A stretch of 64,000 bases of DNA, from NCBI RefSeq assembly GCF_016805985.1, contig NZ_CP017661.1:2728001-2792000 (forward strand), in the 5' to 3' direction. The translations under genes were made by a program, and so were the position numbers. The notes beneath the pieces are model-generated. The model was not told the DNA's origin and searched no databases. It was given only the letters and a program-made list of their open reading frames with translations. Shown piece after piece: positions 38,374-47,344 of the stretch (position 1 is the first letter of the stretch; each line of letters starts with the position of its first letter). Source of the stretch: Microbacterium sp. JZ31. GTDB lineage: Bacteria; Actinomycetota; Actinomycetes; Actinomycetales; Microbacteriaceae.

Positions 38374-39702
38374 ATGAACCCCAGAACCGCCTCCTTGAGG
38401 CGTACCCGATCCGGCGCGATCGTCGCTCTCGCGACGTTCTTCGCCGCCTTCCTCGCCGCGCTGCTGCTGCCCGCGGCCGCGCACGCGGCGGAAGGTGACC
38501 CCTATTCCATCAACGGCAACGTGCGGCTCGACGGCGAGCCCCTCGAGGGCGTCGAGCTCACGGTCGACGGCGCCGGCGGCGTCCAGGAGGTCGTGACCGA
38601 CGCGGACGGCCGCTGGGGCGTGAAGGTACCCGAGAACGACTCGGTGTACGTCGTCACGCTCGACGAGTCGACCCTGCCGGACGGCATCGCGGTCGTCGAC
38701 GAGACCGGCGAGGACGACACCCCGAACGTGAAGGAGGTGACGGTCGGCCCCGGCGGCATCACGGCCGCCAACTTCTTCATCGGCGAGGCGGAGCGCAACG
38801 TCACGGGCTTCTTCGACCAGCTGGTGCAGCGCATCTTCCAGGGCATCAACTTCGGTCTGATGCTCGGGCTCGCCGCCGTCGGACTCTCGCTGGTGTTCGG
38901 CACCACGGGCATCTCGAACTTCGCGCACGCGGAGATGGTGACCTTCGGCGCCGTCGCGGCGCTGTTCCTGGTCGGCCCCGCCACCCTCGCCCTGCCGGTG
39001 TGGCTCGGCATCCCCGTCGCGATCGTGCTGAGCGCGGTACTGGGCTTCGTGCTGGACGTCATCATCTGGCGCCCCCTGCGGCGCAAGGGGACGGGCGTCG
39101 TGCAGCTGATGATCCTGTCGATCGGCCTGTCGCTGGCGATGCGCTACATCTTCCAGTACTTCATCGGCGGCGACACGGCCCAGTTGCCGGCCATCGTGCC
39201 CTCGGTCACGATCCCGCTGTTCGGCGCCGTGACCACGACGCTCAACGACCTGATCTCGATGGGCATCTCGATCGTCGTGATCGTCGCCTTCGCGCTGTGG
39301 CTCACGCGCAGCCGGCTCGGAAAGGCGACCCGCGCCATCAGCGACAACCCGTCGCTCGCGGCGGCGTCCGGCATCGACGTCGACCACGTCGTGCGCATCG
39401 TGTGGATCATCTCGGGCGCGCTCGCGGGTCTCGCGGGCATCCTGTACGCCTACTACCGCCCCGGCATCCGCTGGGACATGGGTGCGCAGATCCTGCTGCT
39501 CGTGTTCGCGGCGGTCACGCTCGGCGGTCTCGGCACCGCGTTCGGCGCGCTCATCGGCGCGATCATCATCGGCATCCTCACCGAGGCGTCGAGCCTCTGG
39601 ATCCCGGCCGACCTGCGATACGCCGGTGCGCTCGTGGTCCTCATCATCATCCTTCTGGTCCGGCCGCAGGGCATCCTCGGCCGCCGCGAGCGAATCGGAT
39701 AG
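38374..39702 (+). CDS. livH: Branched-chain amino acid-type ABC permease LivH with N-terminal extracytoplasmic domain
   Basis: A 442-residue protein, about 150 residues longer than a usual LivH. Residues 1-39 form a signal peptide (cleavage near AHAAE). Residues ~44-120 look like a small beta-sandwich of the carboxypeptidase-regulatory/CNA-B type (YSINGNVRLDGEPLEGVELT, then DADGRWGVKVPE). The permease proper starts near residue 150 with GFFDQLVQRIFQGINFGLML and continues with GLSLVFGTTGISNFAHAEMV and the EAA-like loop TRAISDNPSLAAASGID. GGAGGATCA precedes the ATG. First gene of livHMGF. Confidence 0.9.
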   Translation: MNPRTASLRRTRSGAIVALATFFAAFLAALLLPAAAHAAEGDPYSINGNVRLDGEPLEGVELTVDGAGGVQEVVTDADGRWGVKVPENDSVYVVTLDESTLPDGIAVVDETGEDDTPNVKEVTVGPGGITAANFFIGEAERNVTGFFDQLVQRIFQGINFGLMLGLAAVGLSLVFGTTGISNFAHAEMVTFGAVAALFLVGPATLALPVWLGIPVAIVLSAVLGFVLDVIIWRPLRRKGTGVVQLMILSIGLSLAMRYIFQYFIGGDTAQLPAIVPSVTIPLFGAVTTTLNDLISMGISIVVIVAFALWLTRSRLGKATRAISDNPSLAAASGIDVDHVVRIVWIISGALAGLAGILYAYYRPGIRWDMGAQILLLVFAAVTLGGLGTAFGALIGAIIIGILTEASSLWIPADLRYAGALVVLIIILLVRPQGILGRRERIG

Positions 39703-39711
39703 GCGGCGCTC

Positions 39712-40692
39712 ATGAACTGGTTGCAGATCTTCGAGAACACGCTGTCCTCGGTCCTCAGCCCCGCGACGCTGGGCTACGCGATCGCCGCACTCGGCCTCGC
39801 GATGCACTTCGGCTACGGCGGCCTGATCAACATGGGTGTCGCGGGCTTCATGGCCCTCGGCGCGTACGGCTACGCCATCTCGGTCCTGACGTTCGGCTTC
39901 CCCTGGTGGCTGGCCGCGCTCGTCGGGCTCGCGGCCGCGGCCGTGTTCGCGCTCATCCTGGGCATCCCGACGCTGCGCCTGCGCGGCGACTACCTCGCGA
40001 TCGCCACGATCGCTGCGGCAGAGGTGCTGCGCCTGCTGTTCCTCACGACGCAGTTCGCGGACGTGACCGGATCGGCCGACGGCCTGTCGGGCTACCACGG
40101 CAGCTTCCGCGAGATGAACCCGATCCCGCCCGGCACGTACGGCTTCGGACCGTGGACCTACAACGAGACCGGCTGGTGGGTGCGCATCATGGGCCTGCTG
40201 ACCCTCGCGTTCGCCGTGCTCGTGATGTGGATGCTCACGCGCAGCCCGTGGGGCCGCGTGATGAAGGGCATCCGCGAGGACGAGGACGCGATCCGCTCGC
40301 TCGGCAAGAACGTCTTCTCGTACAAGATGCAGTCGCTCGTGCTCGGCGGCGTCATCATGGCCGCGGGCGGCGTCGTGTACGCGCTCCCCTCGGCCGTCAG
40401 CCCGGGCGTGTACGTGACGTCGCTGACGTTCTTCGTGTGGACGGCGCTGCTGCTCGGCGGTGCGGCCACCGTGTTCGGTCCGCTGCTCGGATCGCTCGTG
40501 TTCTGGGTGATCCAGACGTTCCTGTCGAACGTCCTCCCCGCGCTGGTCGACGCGGGCATCCTGCCCTTCATGTCGACCGTTCAGGCGGGTACGCTGCGCT
40601 TCATCCTCGTGGGTGTCGCTCTCATGCTGCTCGTCGTCTTCATGCCGCAGGGCATCCTCGGCGACAAGAAGGAGCTGACCTTTGTCCGCTGA
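39712..40692 (+). CDS. livM: Branched-chain amino acid-type ABC permease LivM
   Basis: A 326-residue permease with about nine hydrophobic segments. GLINMGVAGFMALGAYGYAI and LRLRGDYLAIATIAAAEVLR are LivM signatures; MKGIREDEDAIRSLGKNV is the EAA-type loop. It starts nine bases after livH. The C-terminus FMPQGILGDKK is typical. Its 3' end overlaps the livG start by 11 bases. Confidence 0.93.
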   Translation: MNWLQIFENTLSSVLSPATLGYAIAALGLAMHFGYGGLINMGVAGFMALGAYGYAISVLTFGFPWWLAALVGLAAAAVFALILGIPTLRLRGDYLAIATIAAAEVLRLLFLTTQFADVTGSADGLSGYHGSFREMNPIPPGTYGFGPWTYNETGWWVRIMGLLTLAFAVLVMWMLTRSPWGRVMKGIREDEDAIRSLGKNVFSYKMQSLVLGGVIMAAGGVVYALPSAVSPGVYVTSLTFFVWTALLLGGAATVFGPLLGSLVFWVIQTFLSNVLPALVDAGILPFMSTVQAGTLRFILVGVALMLLVVFMPQGILGDKKELTFVR

Positions 40693-41692
40693 CAGCACGT
40701 CCGAGAACCACCACCCGATGACGGCGCCCGTGCAGCGCCCCAAGACCACGGGACTGCACGTCGGCGACGCCCGGCCCGGGGTCTCGAAGGTCGACCCGAT
40801 CATCATCGCCGACAACGTCACCCGCACGTTCGGCGGCCTCACGGCCGTGGACGTGGAGCACCTCGAGATCCCCCGGGGCGCGATCACAGCGCTGATCGGC
40901 CCGAACGGCGCCGGCAAGACCACGCTGTTCAACCTGCTGACGGGCTTCGACAAGCCCAACACGGGAACGTGGTCGTACGACGGCAAGGACCTCGCGCGCG
41001 TGCCCGCGCACAAGGTCGCCCGGATGGGCCTGGTGCGCACGTTCCAGCTCACCAAGGCACTCGGCCGCCTGAGCGTCATGGACAACATGAAGCTCGGCCA
41101 GACCGGCCAGCGCGGCGAGCGGTTCTGGCACAGCCTCATCCCCTCCCTGTGGCGTTCCCAGGACCGCGAGATCGAGGACCGCGCCGGCGAGCTGCTCGTG
41201 AAGTTCAAGCTCGACGCGAAGCGCGACGACCTCGCGGCCGGCCTCTCGGGCGGTCAGAAGAAGCTCCTCGAGATGGCACGCGCCCTCATGACGAGCCCGA
41301 ACCTGGTGATGCTGGACGAGCCGATGGCCGGCGTGAACCCGGCCCTGACGCAGTCGCTGCTCGATCACATCCTGGATCTGAAGGACGAGGGCATGACCGT
41401 GCTGTTCGTCGAGCACGACATGCACATGGTGCGCCACATCGCCGACTGGGTCGTCGTGATGGCGGAGGGCAAGGTCGTCGCCGAGGGCGCACCCGACGAG
41501 GTCATGAAGAACCCCGCGGTGATCGACGCCTACCTCGGCGCGCACCAGGAGCTCGACCTCGGCGTCGTGACCGGCCGCATCCCGGTCATCGAGGCCGACC
41601 CCACGACGGACGCGGCGGCCTCGGCCGCCGTCGACGTCACCGCGCTCGAGTCGGAGGCCTCCGCCGAGCTCGACAAGGAGGACGACAAGTGA
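40682..41692 (+). CDS. livG: Branched-chain amino acid-type ABC ATPase LivG
   Basis: A 336-residue ATPase. Walker A GPNGAGKTT is at about residues 76-84, signature LSGGQKKLLEMARALM, Walker B LVMLDEPMAGVNP. An extra N-terminal ~40 residues and an acidic Ala/Glu/Asp-rich C-terminal tail of about 40 residues exceed the usual 255-residue LivG. The TTG start at 40682 has AAGGAG upstream and lies inside the end of livM. The stop overlaps livF (GTGA). Confidence 0.92.
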   Translation: MSADSTSENHHPMTAPVQRPKTTGLHVGDARPGVSKVDPIIIADNVTRTFGGLTAVDVEHLEIPRGAITALIGPNGAGKTTLFNLLTGFDKPNTGTWSYDGKDLARVPAHKVARMGLVRTFQLTKALGRLSVMDNMKLGQTGQRGERFWHSLIPSLWRSQDREIEDRAGELLVKFKLDAKRDDLAAGLSGGQKKLLEMARALMTSPNLVMLDEPMAGVNPALTQSLLDHILDLKDEGMTVLFVEHDMHMVRHIADWVVVMAEGKVVAEGAPDEVMKNPAVIDAYLGAHQELDLGVVTGRIPVIEADPTTDAAASAAVDVTALESEASAELDKEDDK

Positions 41693-42459
41693 GCGAGCAG
41701 ACCGCCGCCGCACCGCAGGGCACCGCGACCGCCGACACCCCCGTCGTGTTCGTCGACGACGTGCACGCGGGCTACCTGCCCGGCATCAACATCCTGAACG
41801 GCTGCTCGCTGACGGCCCACCAGGGCGAGCTGATCGGCATCATCGGCCCGAACGGCGCCGGCAAGTCGACGCTGCTGAAGGCGATCTTCGGGCAGGTGAA
41901 GGTCCGCGAGGGGAAGATCACCCTCGGCGGCGAGGACATCACGGGCCTCAAGGCCGACAAGCTCGTCGCCAAGGGCGTCGGCTTCATCCCGCAGACGAAC
42001 AACGTGTTCCCCTCGCTCACGATCGAGGAGAACCTGCAGATGGGCACGTACCAGAAGCCGCGCCTGTTCGCCGAGCGGGTCGACTTCGTGATGGGCATCT
42101 TCCCCGACCTCGCCAAGGGCGGCGGCCTGAAGAAGCGCGCCGGCGGCCTGTCCGGCGGCGAGCGGCAGATGGTCGCGATGGGCCGCGCACTCATGATGGA
42201 CCCGAAGGTGCTGCTGCTCGACGAGCCCTCCGCGGGCCTGTCGCCTGTGCGACAGGATGAGGCGTTCCTGCGCGTCTCGGAGATCAACAAGGCCGGCGTG
42301 ACGTGCATCATGGTCGAGCAGAACGCCCGCCGATGCCTGCAGATCTGCGACCGCGGCTACGTGCTCGACCAGGGCCGCGACGCCTACACCGGCACGGGTC
42401 GCGAGCTGCTGAACGACCCGAAGGTCACCGAGCTCTACCTCGGCACCCTCGGCGCGTAA
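41689..42459 (+). CDS. livF: Branched-chain amino acid-type ABC ATPase LivF
   Basis: A 256-residue ATPase. Walker A GPNGAGKST is at about residues 53-61, signature LSGGERQMVAMGRALM, Walker B VLLLDEPSAGLSP, and the LivF-specific VEQNARRCLQICDRGYVL block. A GTG start overlaps the livG stop. Last gene of the operon, followed by a strong terminator at 42471-42497. The transported substrate may be branched-chain amino acids or amides; sequence alone does not decide. Confidence 0.93.
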   Translation: MSEQTAAAPQGTATADTPVVFVDDVHAGYLPGINILNGCSLTAHQGELIGIIGPNGAGKSTLLKAIFGQVKVREGKITLGGEDITGLKADKLVAKGVGFIPQTNNVFPSLTIEENLQMGTYQKPRLFAERVDFVMGIFPDLAKGGGLKKRAGGLSGGERQMVAMGRALMMDPKVLLLDEPSAGLSPVRQDEAFLRVSEINKAGVTCIMVEQNARRCLQICDRGYVLDQGRDAYTGTGRELLNDPKVTELYLGTLGA

Positions 42460-42470
42460 CCCTTCTCAGT

Positions 42471-42497
42471 GCCCCGGCCCGCCTCGCGGGCCGGGGC
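42471..42497 (+). terminator. Terminator of livHMGF
   Basis: GCCCCGGCCCGC (42471-42482) pairs perfectly with GCGGGCCGGGGC (42486-42497) around a three-base loop, followed by TCTT. It starts 11 bases after the livF stop. Confidence 0.85.
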
Positions 42498-42588
42498 TCT
42501 TGCGCGTCCGGAGGGCTCGGTTTGCCTCGGGCAGCCCGGCTCTCAGGAGACGCGGCGCGGCCCGTGGCAAGAACCACCCACGCACGCG

Positions 42589-42624
42589 GAAGCGCCCCGC
42601 CTCCCGAGGGAGACGGGGCGCTTC
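42589..42624 (-). terminator. Terminator of the convergent LivK-type gene
   Basis: GAAGCGCCCCG (42589-42599) pairs with CGGGGCGCTTC (42614-42624), and CTCC/GGAG extend the stem past one mismatch to a CGAG loop. It lies 16 bases beyond the stop of the binding-protein gene on the minus strand. Confidence 0.8.
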
Positions 42625-42640
42625 GTGGCACCGGGAGGGA

Positions 42641-43966
42641 TCAGCCCTCGTACGGCGCGTAGGTGTTGTCGGGGCCGTACTCGTAGATGTTGATCATGCC
42701 CTCGGTCGGGTCACCGACCTCATCGAACGTGATCGGGCTCGAGACGCCGTCGTAGTCGGCCTGGCCGCCCTCGAGGATGATGTCGGCGCACTCCGCGAAC
42801 GTCGTGCACTTCGTGCCGCCCTCGATGCCGCCGGAGACCTCCTGCAGCTTGCCCGAGATCGCCTCGGGGTCGGTCGAGCCGCTCGCCAGCGCGGCGAGCG
42901 CGAGCAGGTTCACGGCGTCGAACGACTCGGGCGCGTAGGTGTAGTCCTTCAGCGGCTCGACGCCGGCCTCGGCGACGTAGGCGTCCAGGCCGTCCACGAA
43001 GTCCTGCACGTCCTGCGGCGTCGGGCCGGGGTACGTGCCGCGGGCGCCCTCGAGCAGTCCCTCCGGGAAGTCCGTGTAGGCCGACATGTTGCCGTCCACC
43101 AGGAACAGGTCCTCGGCGTCGAAGCCCTGCTCGATCAGCGACGGCAGCAGCGTCTCGGCCTCGTCGAAGCTGATCACCGTGATGGCCTCGGGGTCCTGAG
43201 CCAGCACCTCGGAGATCTGCGCGTCGAACGACGTGTCACCGGTGTTGAACGTCGGGGCCGCGACGACCTCACCGCCGGCACCCTCGAACGCCTCCGTGAT
43301 GTACTTCGCCAGACCCGTGCCGTAGGCGTCGTTCAGGACGATGAGGCCGAGGGACTGGTAGCCCTCCGAGGCGAGGAAGTTGCCGTGCACCGCGCCCTGC
43401 AGCACGTCCGACGGAGCCGTGCGGAAGTAAAGGCAGTTGTCGTCGTACGTGGTGAAGGCGTCGGAGGTGTTGGCGGGCGAGAACTGGATCACGCCGTCGC
43501 CGACGACCTGATCGATGAACTGCAGCGACGTGCCCGACGAGGCCGCGCCGATGATCGCCGACACGTCCTCGCTCAGCAGACGCGGAATCTCGGTCTCGTA
43601 CGCCTTGTTGTCGGTGTCGCCCGAGTCGCCGTGCACGACCTCGACCGTGAGACCCGAGGTCTCGGTGTACTCGTTGATGAGCGACATGGCGTAGTTGACG
43701 CCCTGGATCTCGGGCGGGCCGAGGAAGGCGAGCGTGCCGGTCACCGGCAGCGCCGTGCCGATCTTGAGCGAGAGCTCGCCGCCGACCTCGCCGACGGGCT
43801 CCGTGGCGGGCTCGCAGGTCGGGCCCGCGGCCGCCTGCGACTCCTCGGGCTCCTCGCTCGGGGCGGCGGAGGTCGCGCCACCGCCGCCGGCCGCACAGCC
43901 GGCAAGGGTCAGAGCTGCGACGCCTGTGAGGGCCAGGGCGCCGATCAGCTTCCGGGATCGAACCAT
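42641..43966 (-). CDS. Branched-chain amino acid-type ABC substrate-binding lipoprotein
   Basis: A 441-residue periplasmic-binding-protein-like I lipoprotein (LivK/Leu-Ile-Val type). The signal ends in LTLAGC (Cys24) and is followed by a Gly/Ser/Glu linker. LKIGTALPVTGTLAFLGPPE and DVSAIIGAASSGTSLQFIDQ are family marks. It faces livHMGF tail to tail across two terminators, so it is a separate transcript but almost certainly the partner binding protein. Separate expression would allow more binding protein than permease. Confidence 0.92.
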   Translation of the reverse strand: MVRSRKLIGALALTGVAALTLAGCAAGGGGATSAAPSEEPEESQAAAGPTCEPATEPVGEVGGELSLKIGTALPVTGTLAFLGPPEIQGVNYAMSLINEYTETSGLTVEVVHGDSGDTDNKAYETEIPRLLSEDVSAIIGAASSGTSLQFIDQVVGDGVIQFSPANTSDAFTTYDDNCLYFRTAPSDVLQGAVHGNFLASEGYQSLGLIVLNDAYGTGLAKYITEAFEGAGGEVVAAPTFNTGDTSFDAQISEVLAQDPEAITVISFDEAETLLPSLIEQGFDAEDLFLVDGNMSAYTDFPEGLLEGARGTYPGPTPQDVQDFVDGLDAYVAEAGVEPLKDYTYAPESFDAVNLLALAALASGSTDPEAISGKLQEVSGGIEGGTKCTTFAECADIILEGGQADYDGVSSPITFDEVGDPTEGMINIYEYGPDNTYAPYEG

Positions 43967-44213
43967 TGTGGTTCCGTCCTTTCATCAGGACCCGCGTGTA
44001 GGGGACTGGTTGCCGACGCCCCCAGGGAGAGCGCCGACGGCCGCGGGTAATGGACGGAAATCTACTCGGGATTTGTTTCCACCGTGTTTTCCTGTGCCCT
44101 TCTGAGCAGACTGCACAGCTATTCGCGATCAAATCGTTACCGGTGTGGGCATCCTGCGTCGCAACCTGCCTTTCCGTGGGTGATGCGAAGCCGTGCGATC
44201 CGGTCCTCGAGAG
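43967..44213. other. 247-base intergenic region, promoter of the LivK-type gene
   Basis: This stretch holds no convincing gene. It is relatively AT-rich near 44050-44130 (GGATTTGTTTCCACCGTGTT), in contrast to the flanking genes. It must contain the promoter and leader of the binding-protein gene on the minus strand and the end of the rarD transcript. No clear riboswitch fold or hairpin was recognised by eye. Confidence 0.5.
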
Positions 44214-45158
44214 TCAGACCCCGACGTCGATCGGCACGGGCGCGTGGCGCGACCGGCGCGCGTGCTGCACCTGGTCGACGGTGAACAGGATGCAGGCGAT
44301 CCACACGATGCCGAAGCCGATCCAGCGCGAGGCCGGCATCGGCTCGTGCAGGATCGTGACGCCCACGATGAACTGCAGGATGGGCCCGGCGAACTGCAGC
44401 ATGCCCATCGTCGCGAGCGGCACGCGGCTCGATCCGGCGGCGAACAGCAGCAGCGGCACGGCGGTGACCGCGCCCGCCGAGAGCAGCAGGATCGTGTGCC
44501 AGACCCCGGCGGTGCCGAGCGTGAGGCCGGTCGTCGCGGCGACGATCACGAGCTGCACGATCGCGAGAGGCGTGAGCCACAGCGTCTCGAGCGCGAGGCC
44601 GCTCGTCGCGTCCACCGTGCCGCCGACCTGCTTCTTCACGAGGCCGTAGACGCCGAACGTCGCCGTGAGCATGAGCGCGTACCAGGGGACGTCTCCGTAC
44701 GCGACGATGATCACGATGACGGCGACGGCGGCGACGCCGATCGCCACCCACTGCAGGATGCGCAGCCGCTCGTGCAGCACGAGCACCGCGAGCAGCACGG
44801 TCGTGATCGGGTTGATGAAGTAGCCGAGGCTCGCCTCCAGCACCTGGTCGCTCTGCGCCGCGATGACGAAGACCTGCCAGTTGCCGTAGATCAGGACGCC
44901 GGCCAGCCCCATCAGCAGCGCGAGGCGCGGGCGGCGCAGGACGGCGATCATCCGGCCCCATCCGCGCGTGACGGTCAGCAGGATGGCGCAGAACACGAGC
45001 GAGAGCACGACGCGCCAGGCGACGACCTCCCACGGCCCGGTCGGGGCGAGCGCGACGAAGTACAGCGGCAGGATGCCCCACAGCACGTATGCACCGAGCG
45101 CGTAGAGGGCTCCGGCGCCCTCTCCCTGAGTGGAGCGGATGGAGGGAGCCTGGGTCAC
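44214..45158 (-). CDS. rarD: EamA-family transporter RarD
   Basis: A 314-residue DMT-superfamily protein with ten hydrophobic segments in two EamA repeats. YVLWGILPLYFVAL, GNWQVFVIAAQSDQVLEASL and GYFINPITTVLLAVL are RarD signatures. The substrate of RarD is unknown (a chloramphenicol-sensitivity link was reported). The GTG start at 45158 has TAGGCT (45165-45170) six bases upstream, a leaderless arrangement. Confidence 0.9.
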   Translation of the reverse strand: MTQAPSIRSTQGEGAGALYALGAYVLWGILPLYFVALAPTGPWEVVAWRVVLSLVFCAILLTVTRGWGRMIAVLRRPRLALLMGLAGVLIYGNWQVFVIAAQSDQVLEASLGYFINPITTVLLAVLVLHERLRILQWVAIGVAAVAVIVIIVAYGDVPWYALMLTATFGVYGLVKKQVGGTVDATSGLALETLWLTPLAIVQLVIVAATTGLTLGTAGVWHTILLLSAGAVTAVPLLLFAAGSSRVPLATMGMLQFAGPILQFIVGVTILHEPMPASRWIGFGIVWIACILFTVDQVQHARRSRHAPVPIDVGV

Positions 45159-45237
45159 CGAGTCAGCCTACGCCCGCACCGCGCCCGGGCGGCCCCGGTG
45201 CCCTGCCATCCATCGCGGGTTTCCTGCCATGCACGCA

Positions 45238-45269
45238 GAAAGGCCCGGATCCGAGGATCCGGGCCTTTC
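45238..45269 (-). terminator. Terminator of groES
   Basis: GAAAGGCCCGGATCC (45238-45252) is followed after two bases by GGATCCGGGCCTTTC (45255-45269), a 15-bp perfect dyad. It lies 15 bases past the groES stop. Groes thus ends its own transcript, with no groEL downstream. Confidence 0.85.
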
Positions 45270-45284
45270 CGAAAGCGAAGCGCG

Positions 45285-45581
45285 TCAGCGCACCACGACG
45301 GCGAGGACGTCGCGCGCCGAGAGCACGAGGAACTCGTCGGCGCCGAACTTCACCTCGGTGCCGCCGTACTTGCTGTAGAGCACGCGGTCGCCGACGGCGA
45401 CGTCGAGCGGAACGCGGTTGCCGTTGTCGTCGATGCGACCCGGGCCCACCGCGACGACCTCACCCTCCTGGGGCTTCTCCTTCGCGGTGTCGGGGATGAC
45501 GAGACCACTCGCGGTGGTCTGCTCGGCCTCGACCTGCTTGATGACGATGCGGTCCTCGAGCGGCTTGATGGAAACCGACAC
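45285..45581 (-). CDS. groES: Co-chaperonin GroES
   Basis: A 98-residue Hsp10 that caps the GroEL chamber. [20 protein letters not shown] at the N-terminus, the mobile loop TASGLVIPD and the C-terminal [20 protein letters not shown] are canonical. The GTG start is preceded by AAGAGG. No groEL follows; a terminator does, so the main groEL must be elsewhere, a known actinobacterial layout. Two CIRCE operators in the promoter show HrcA control. Confidence 0.97.
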   Translation of the reverse strand: MSVSIKPLEDRIVIKQVEAEQTTASGLVIPDTAKEKPQEGEVVAVGPGRIDDNGNRVPLDVAVGDRVLYSKYGGTEVKFGADEFLVLSARDVLAVVVR

Positions 45582-45621
45582 GGTGTACCTCTTCTTTCGT
45601 GTGCTTCGTACGGGAAGACTC

Positions 45622-45648
45622 TTCGCACTCTCACCCGGAGAGTGCTAA
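45622..45648. promoter_or_regulatory. CIRCE operator 1 (HrcA site)
   Basis: TTCGCACTC, nine bases, GAGTGCTAA. This matches the CIRCE consensus TTAGCACTC-N9-GAGTGCTAA at all but one position. It lies just downstream of the groES -10 box, where bound HrcA would block transcription start. Confidence 0.92.
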
Positions 45649-45652
45649 CAGC

Positions 45653-45682
45653 AGTGTAGGAGGCTCTCTGGCACTCATGCAA
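45653..45682 (-). promoter_or_regulatory. Predicted sigma-A promoter of groES
   Basis: On the minus strand TTGCAT (45677-45682) and TACACT (45653-45658) are separated by 18 bases. The -35 box lies in the spacer of the second CIRCE element, and the -10 box lies between the two CIRCE copies. Confidence 0.65.
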
Positions 45683-45694
45683 CGCGAGTGCCAG
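45668..45694. promoter_or_regulatory. CIRCE operator 2 (HrcA site)
   Basis: CTGGCACTC, nine bases (ATGCAACGC), GAGTGCCAG. The arms are perfect complements and keep the CIRCE core GCACTC-N9-GAGTGC. It covers the groES -35 box and also the region where a -35 box for the divergent methyltransferase gene would lie. Confidence 0.85.
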
Positions 45695-45718
45695 GAGTTC
45701 GACACGTACGCTTGTCGG

Positions 45719-46948
45719 ATGGATTCGGCCGAGCTCGACGCGCTGCTCACCCGCGAGGGACTCGAGCTTCTCGAGTCGCTCGGTGACATCGCATCGACGG
45801 CCGACGTGGCACGCGCCGTCTCGCGCCTGCGCGCGGCGGGTCACTCCCCCGAACTGGTGTCGGCCGCGGTCGGCCAGGCGAGCCTGCGCACCCGCGCGGC
45901 GGCGAAGTTCGGCGAGTTCGCCTCGCGCATGCTCTTCACGCGCGCGGGCCTGGAGCAGGCGACGCGCATGAGCGTCTCCGCCCATCACGCGCATCGGATG
46001 CGGGCGGCGCGGATCGGCCGGGTCGCGGATCTCGGGTGCGGCATCGGCGGCGACTCCCTCGCGTTCGCGGCCGTGGGCCTCGGTGTCCTCTCCGTCGACG
46101 CGGATCCCGTCACGGCAGCGCTCGCGGCCTACAATCTCGCGCCCTTCCGCTCGCCGGACGGCCCGCCCCTCGAGGTGCGCGCGGGACAGGCGCAGGACAT
46201 CGACCTCGCCGGCGTCGACGCCGTGTGGCTCGACCCCGCGCGCCGCACCGCCGGGCACCGCGAGACCGCGCGCGTGTCGGCATCCGACTACTCGCCGCCG
46301 CTCGACTGGGTGTTCGACCTCGCCGCGCGCCTGCCCGCGGGCGTCAAGCTCGGCCCGGGGCACGACCGGGAGGCGCTGCCCGTGGGCGATGCCGAACGGG
46401 GCCGGCACGTCGAGACGCAGTGGATCAGCGTGGACGGGTCGACCGTCGAGCTCGTCGTCTGGACCGGATCGCTCGCCCGGCCGGGCGTCGGCCGATCCGC
46501 GCTCGTGCTGCGCGGCGACGCGGCGCACGAGCTGACCGCGCCCGCCGACACGGCGGACGAGCCGGTGCGCGCTCTGGGGGCGTTCGTGCACGAGCCGGAG
46601 GGCGCGATCATCCGGGCCCGGCTCATCGGCGACGTGGCCCGTGCGCTGGATGCGGGCCCGATCGCCCCCGGGATCGCGTACCTGACGGGCGATGCCGCGG
46701 CGACGAGCCCGTTCGTGTCGTCGTTCCGCGTGCGCGAGGTGCTCCCCGCCGATCCGAAGCCGCTCGCGAAGGCGCTGCGCGCGCGCGGCATCGGCACGCT
46801 CGAGATCAAGAAGCGCGGCGTGGACGTCGATCCGGCCGCGCTGCGCAAGCGGCTCGCGCTGAAGGGGCCCGAGTCGGCGACGCTGCTGCTCACCCGCGCG
46901 GGCGGCAAGCGGCTCGCGATCCTCGCCGACCGCGTCCCGCGGGGCTGA
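45719..46948 (+). CDS. Class I SAM-dependent methyltransferase with THUMP-like domain
   Basis: A 409-residue protein. The SAM-binding motif VADLGCGIGGDSLAFAAVG is near residues 99-117, and a motif IV-like DAVWLDPARR follows at about 165-175. The C-terminal ~75 residues (EIKKRGVDVDPAALRKRLAL onward) match the THUMP-like domain, which suggests RNA or tRNA as substrate; the modified site is unknown. ATG 45719 fits a leaderless mRNA with TACGCT (45707-45712) six bases upstream. Its promoter overlaps the second CIRCE element shared with divergent groES. Confidence 0.85.
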   Translation: MDSAELDALLTREGLELLESLGDIASTADVARAVSRLRAAGHSPELVSAAVGQASLRTRAAAKFGEFASRMLFTRAGLEQATRMSVSAHHAHRMRAARIGRVADLGCGIGGDSLAFAAVGLGVLSVDADPVTAALAAYNLAPFRSPDGPPLEVRAGQAQDIDLAGVDAVWLDPARRTAGHRETARVSASDYSPPLDWVFDLAARLPAGVKLGPGHDREALPVGDAERGRHVETQWISVDGSTVELVVWTGSLARPGVGRSALVLRGDAAHELTAPADTADEPVRALGAFVHEPEGAIIRARLIGDVARALDAGPIAPGIAYLTGDAAATSPFVSSFRVREVLPADPKPLAKALRARGIGTLEIKKRGVDVDPAALRKRLALKGPESATLLLTRAGGKRLAILADRVPRG

Positions 46949-46972
46949 GCCGCGGGCGGCGGGTCCGGGACC

Positions 46973-47344
46973 TCAGCGCCCGACGACCTCCGCGGCCGCC
47001 CGCACGCCCATCGTGACCCAGAACATGCTGCACGCCACCGCTCCCACGCCGAGGCCGAGCGCCCACCACGCGAGATCGCGCCGCGCCCGTCGGGAGAGCA
47101 GCGCGACGAGCGCGAGCAGGATCGCCAGCACGGCGAACGGCAGCGCCCACGCACTGAACCAGGATGCGCTCAGCGCGATCATCGCGACCCCGAGCGCCGC
47201 GGCCGCGAGCCTGCCGTGCGAGCGGGGCTTCCGCCGCGTGGGCGTCGCAACCGCTCCCGTGTCGCCGGTGATCACCCGCGCCGGCCGCGCCGAGCCCGCC
47301 GCGGAGTGCGCACCGGCCGGCGGCAGCACCGCAGGATCGGTCAT
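46973..47344 (-). CDS. Small membrane protein of unknown function
   Basis: A 123-residue protein. The first ~45 residues are hydrophilic, rich in Pro, Ala and Arg. Two or three hydrophobic segments follow ([55 protein letters not shown]). I do not recognise the family with certainty; it resembles small actinobacterial DUF4190-like membrane proteins. ATG 47344 overlaps the tsaD stop by four bases, so it is the last gene of the tsa operon. Confidence 0.7.
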   Translation of the reverse strand: MTDPAVLPPAGAHSAAGSARPARVITGDTGAVATPTRRKPRSHGRLAAAALGVAMIALSASWFSAWALPFAVLAILLALVALLSRRARRDLAWWALGLGVGAVACSMFWVTMGVRAAAEVVGR

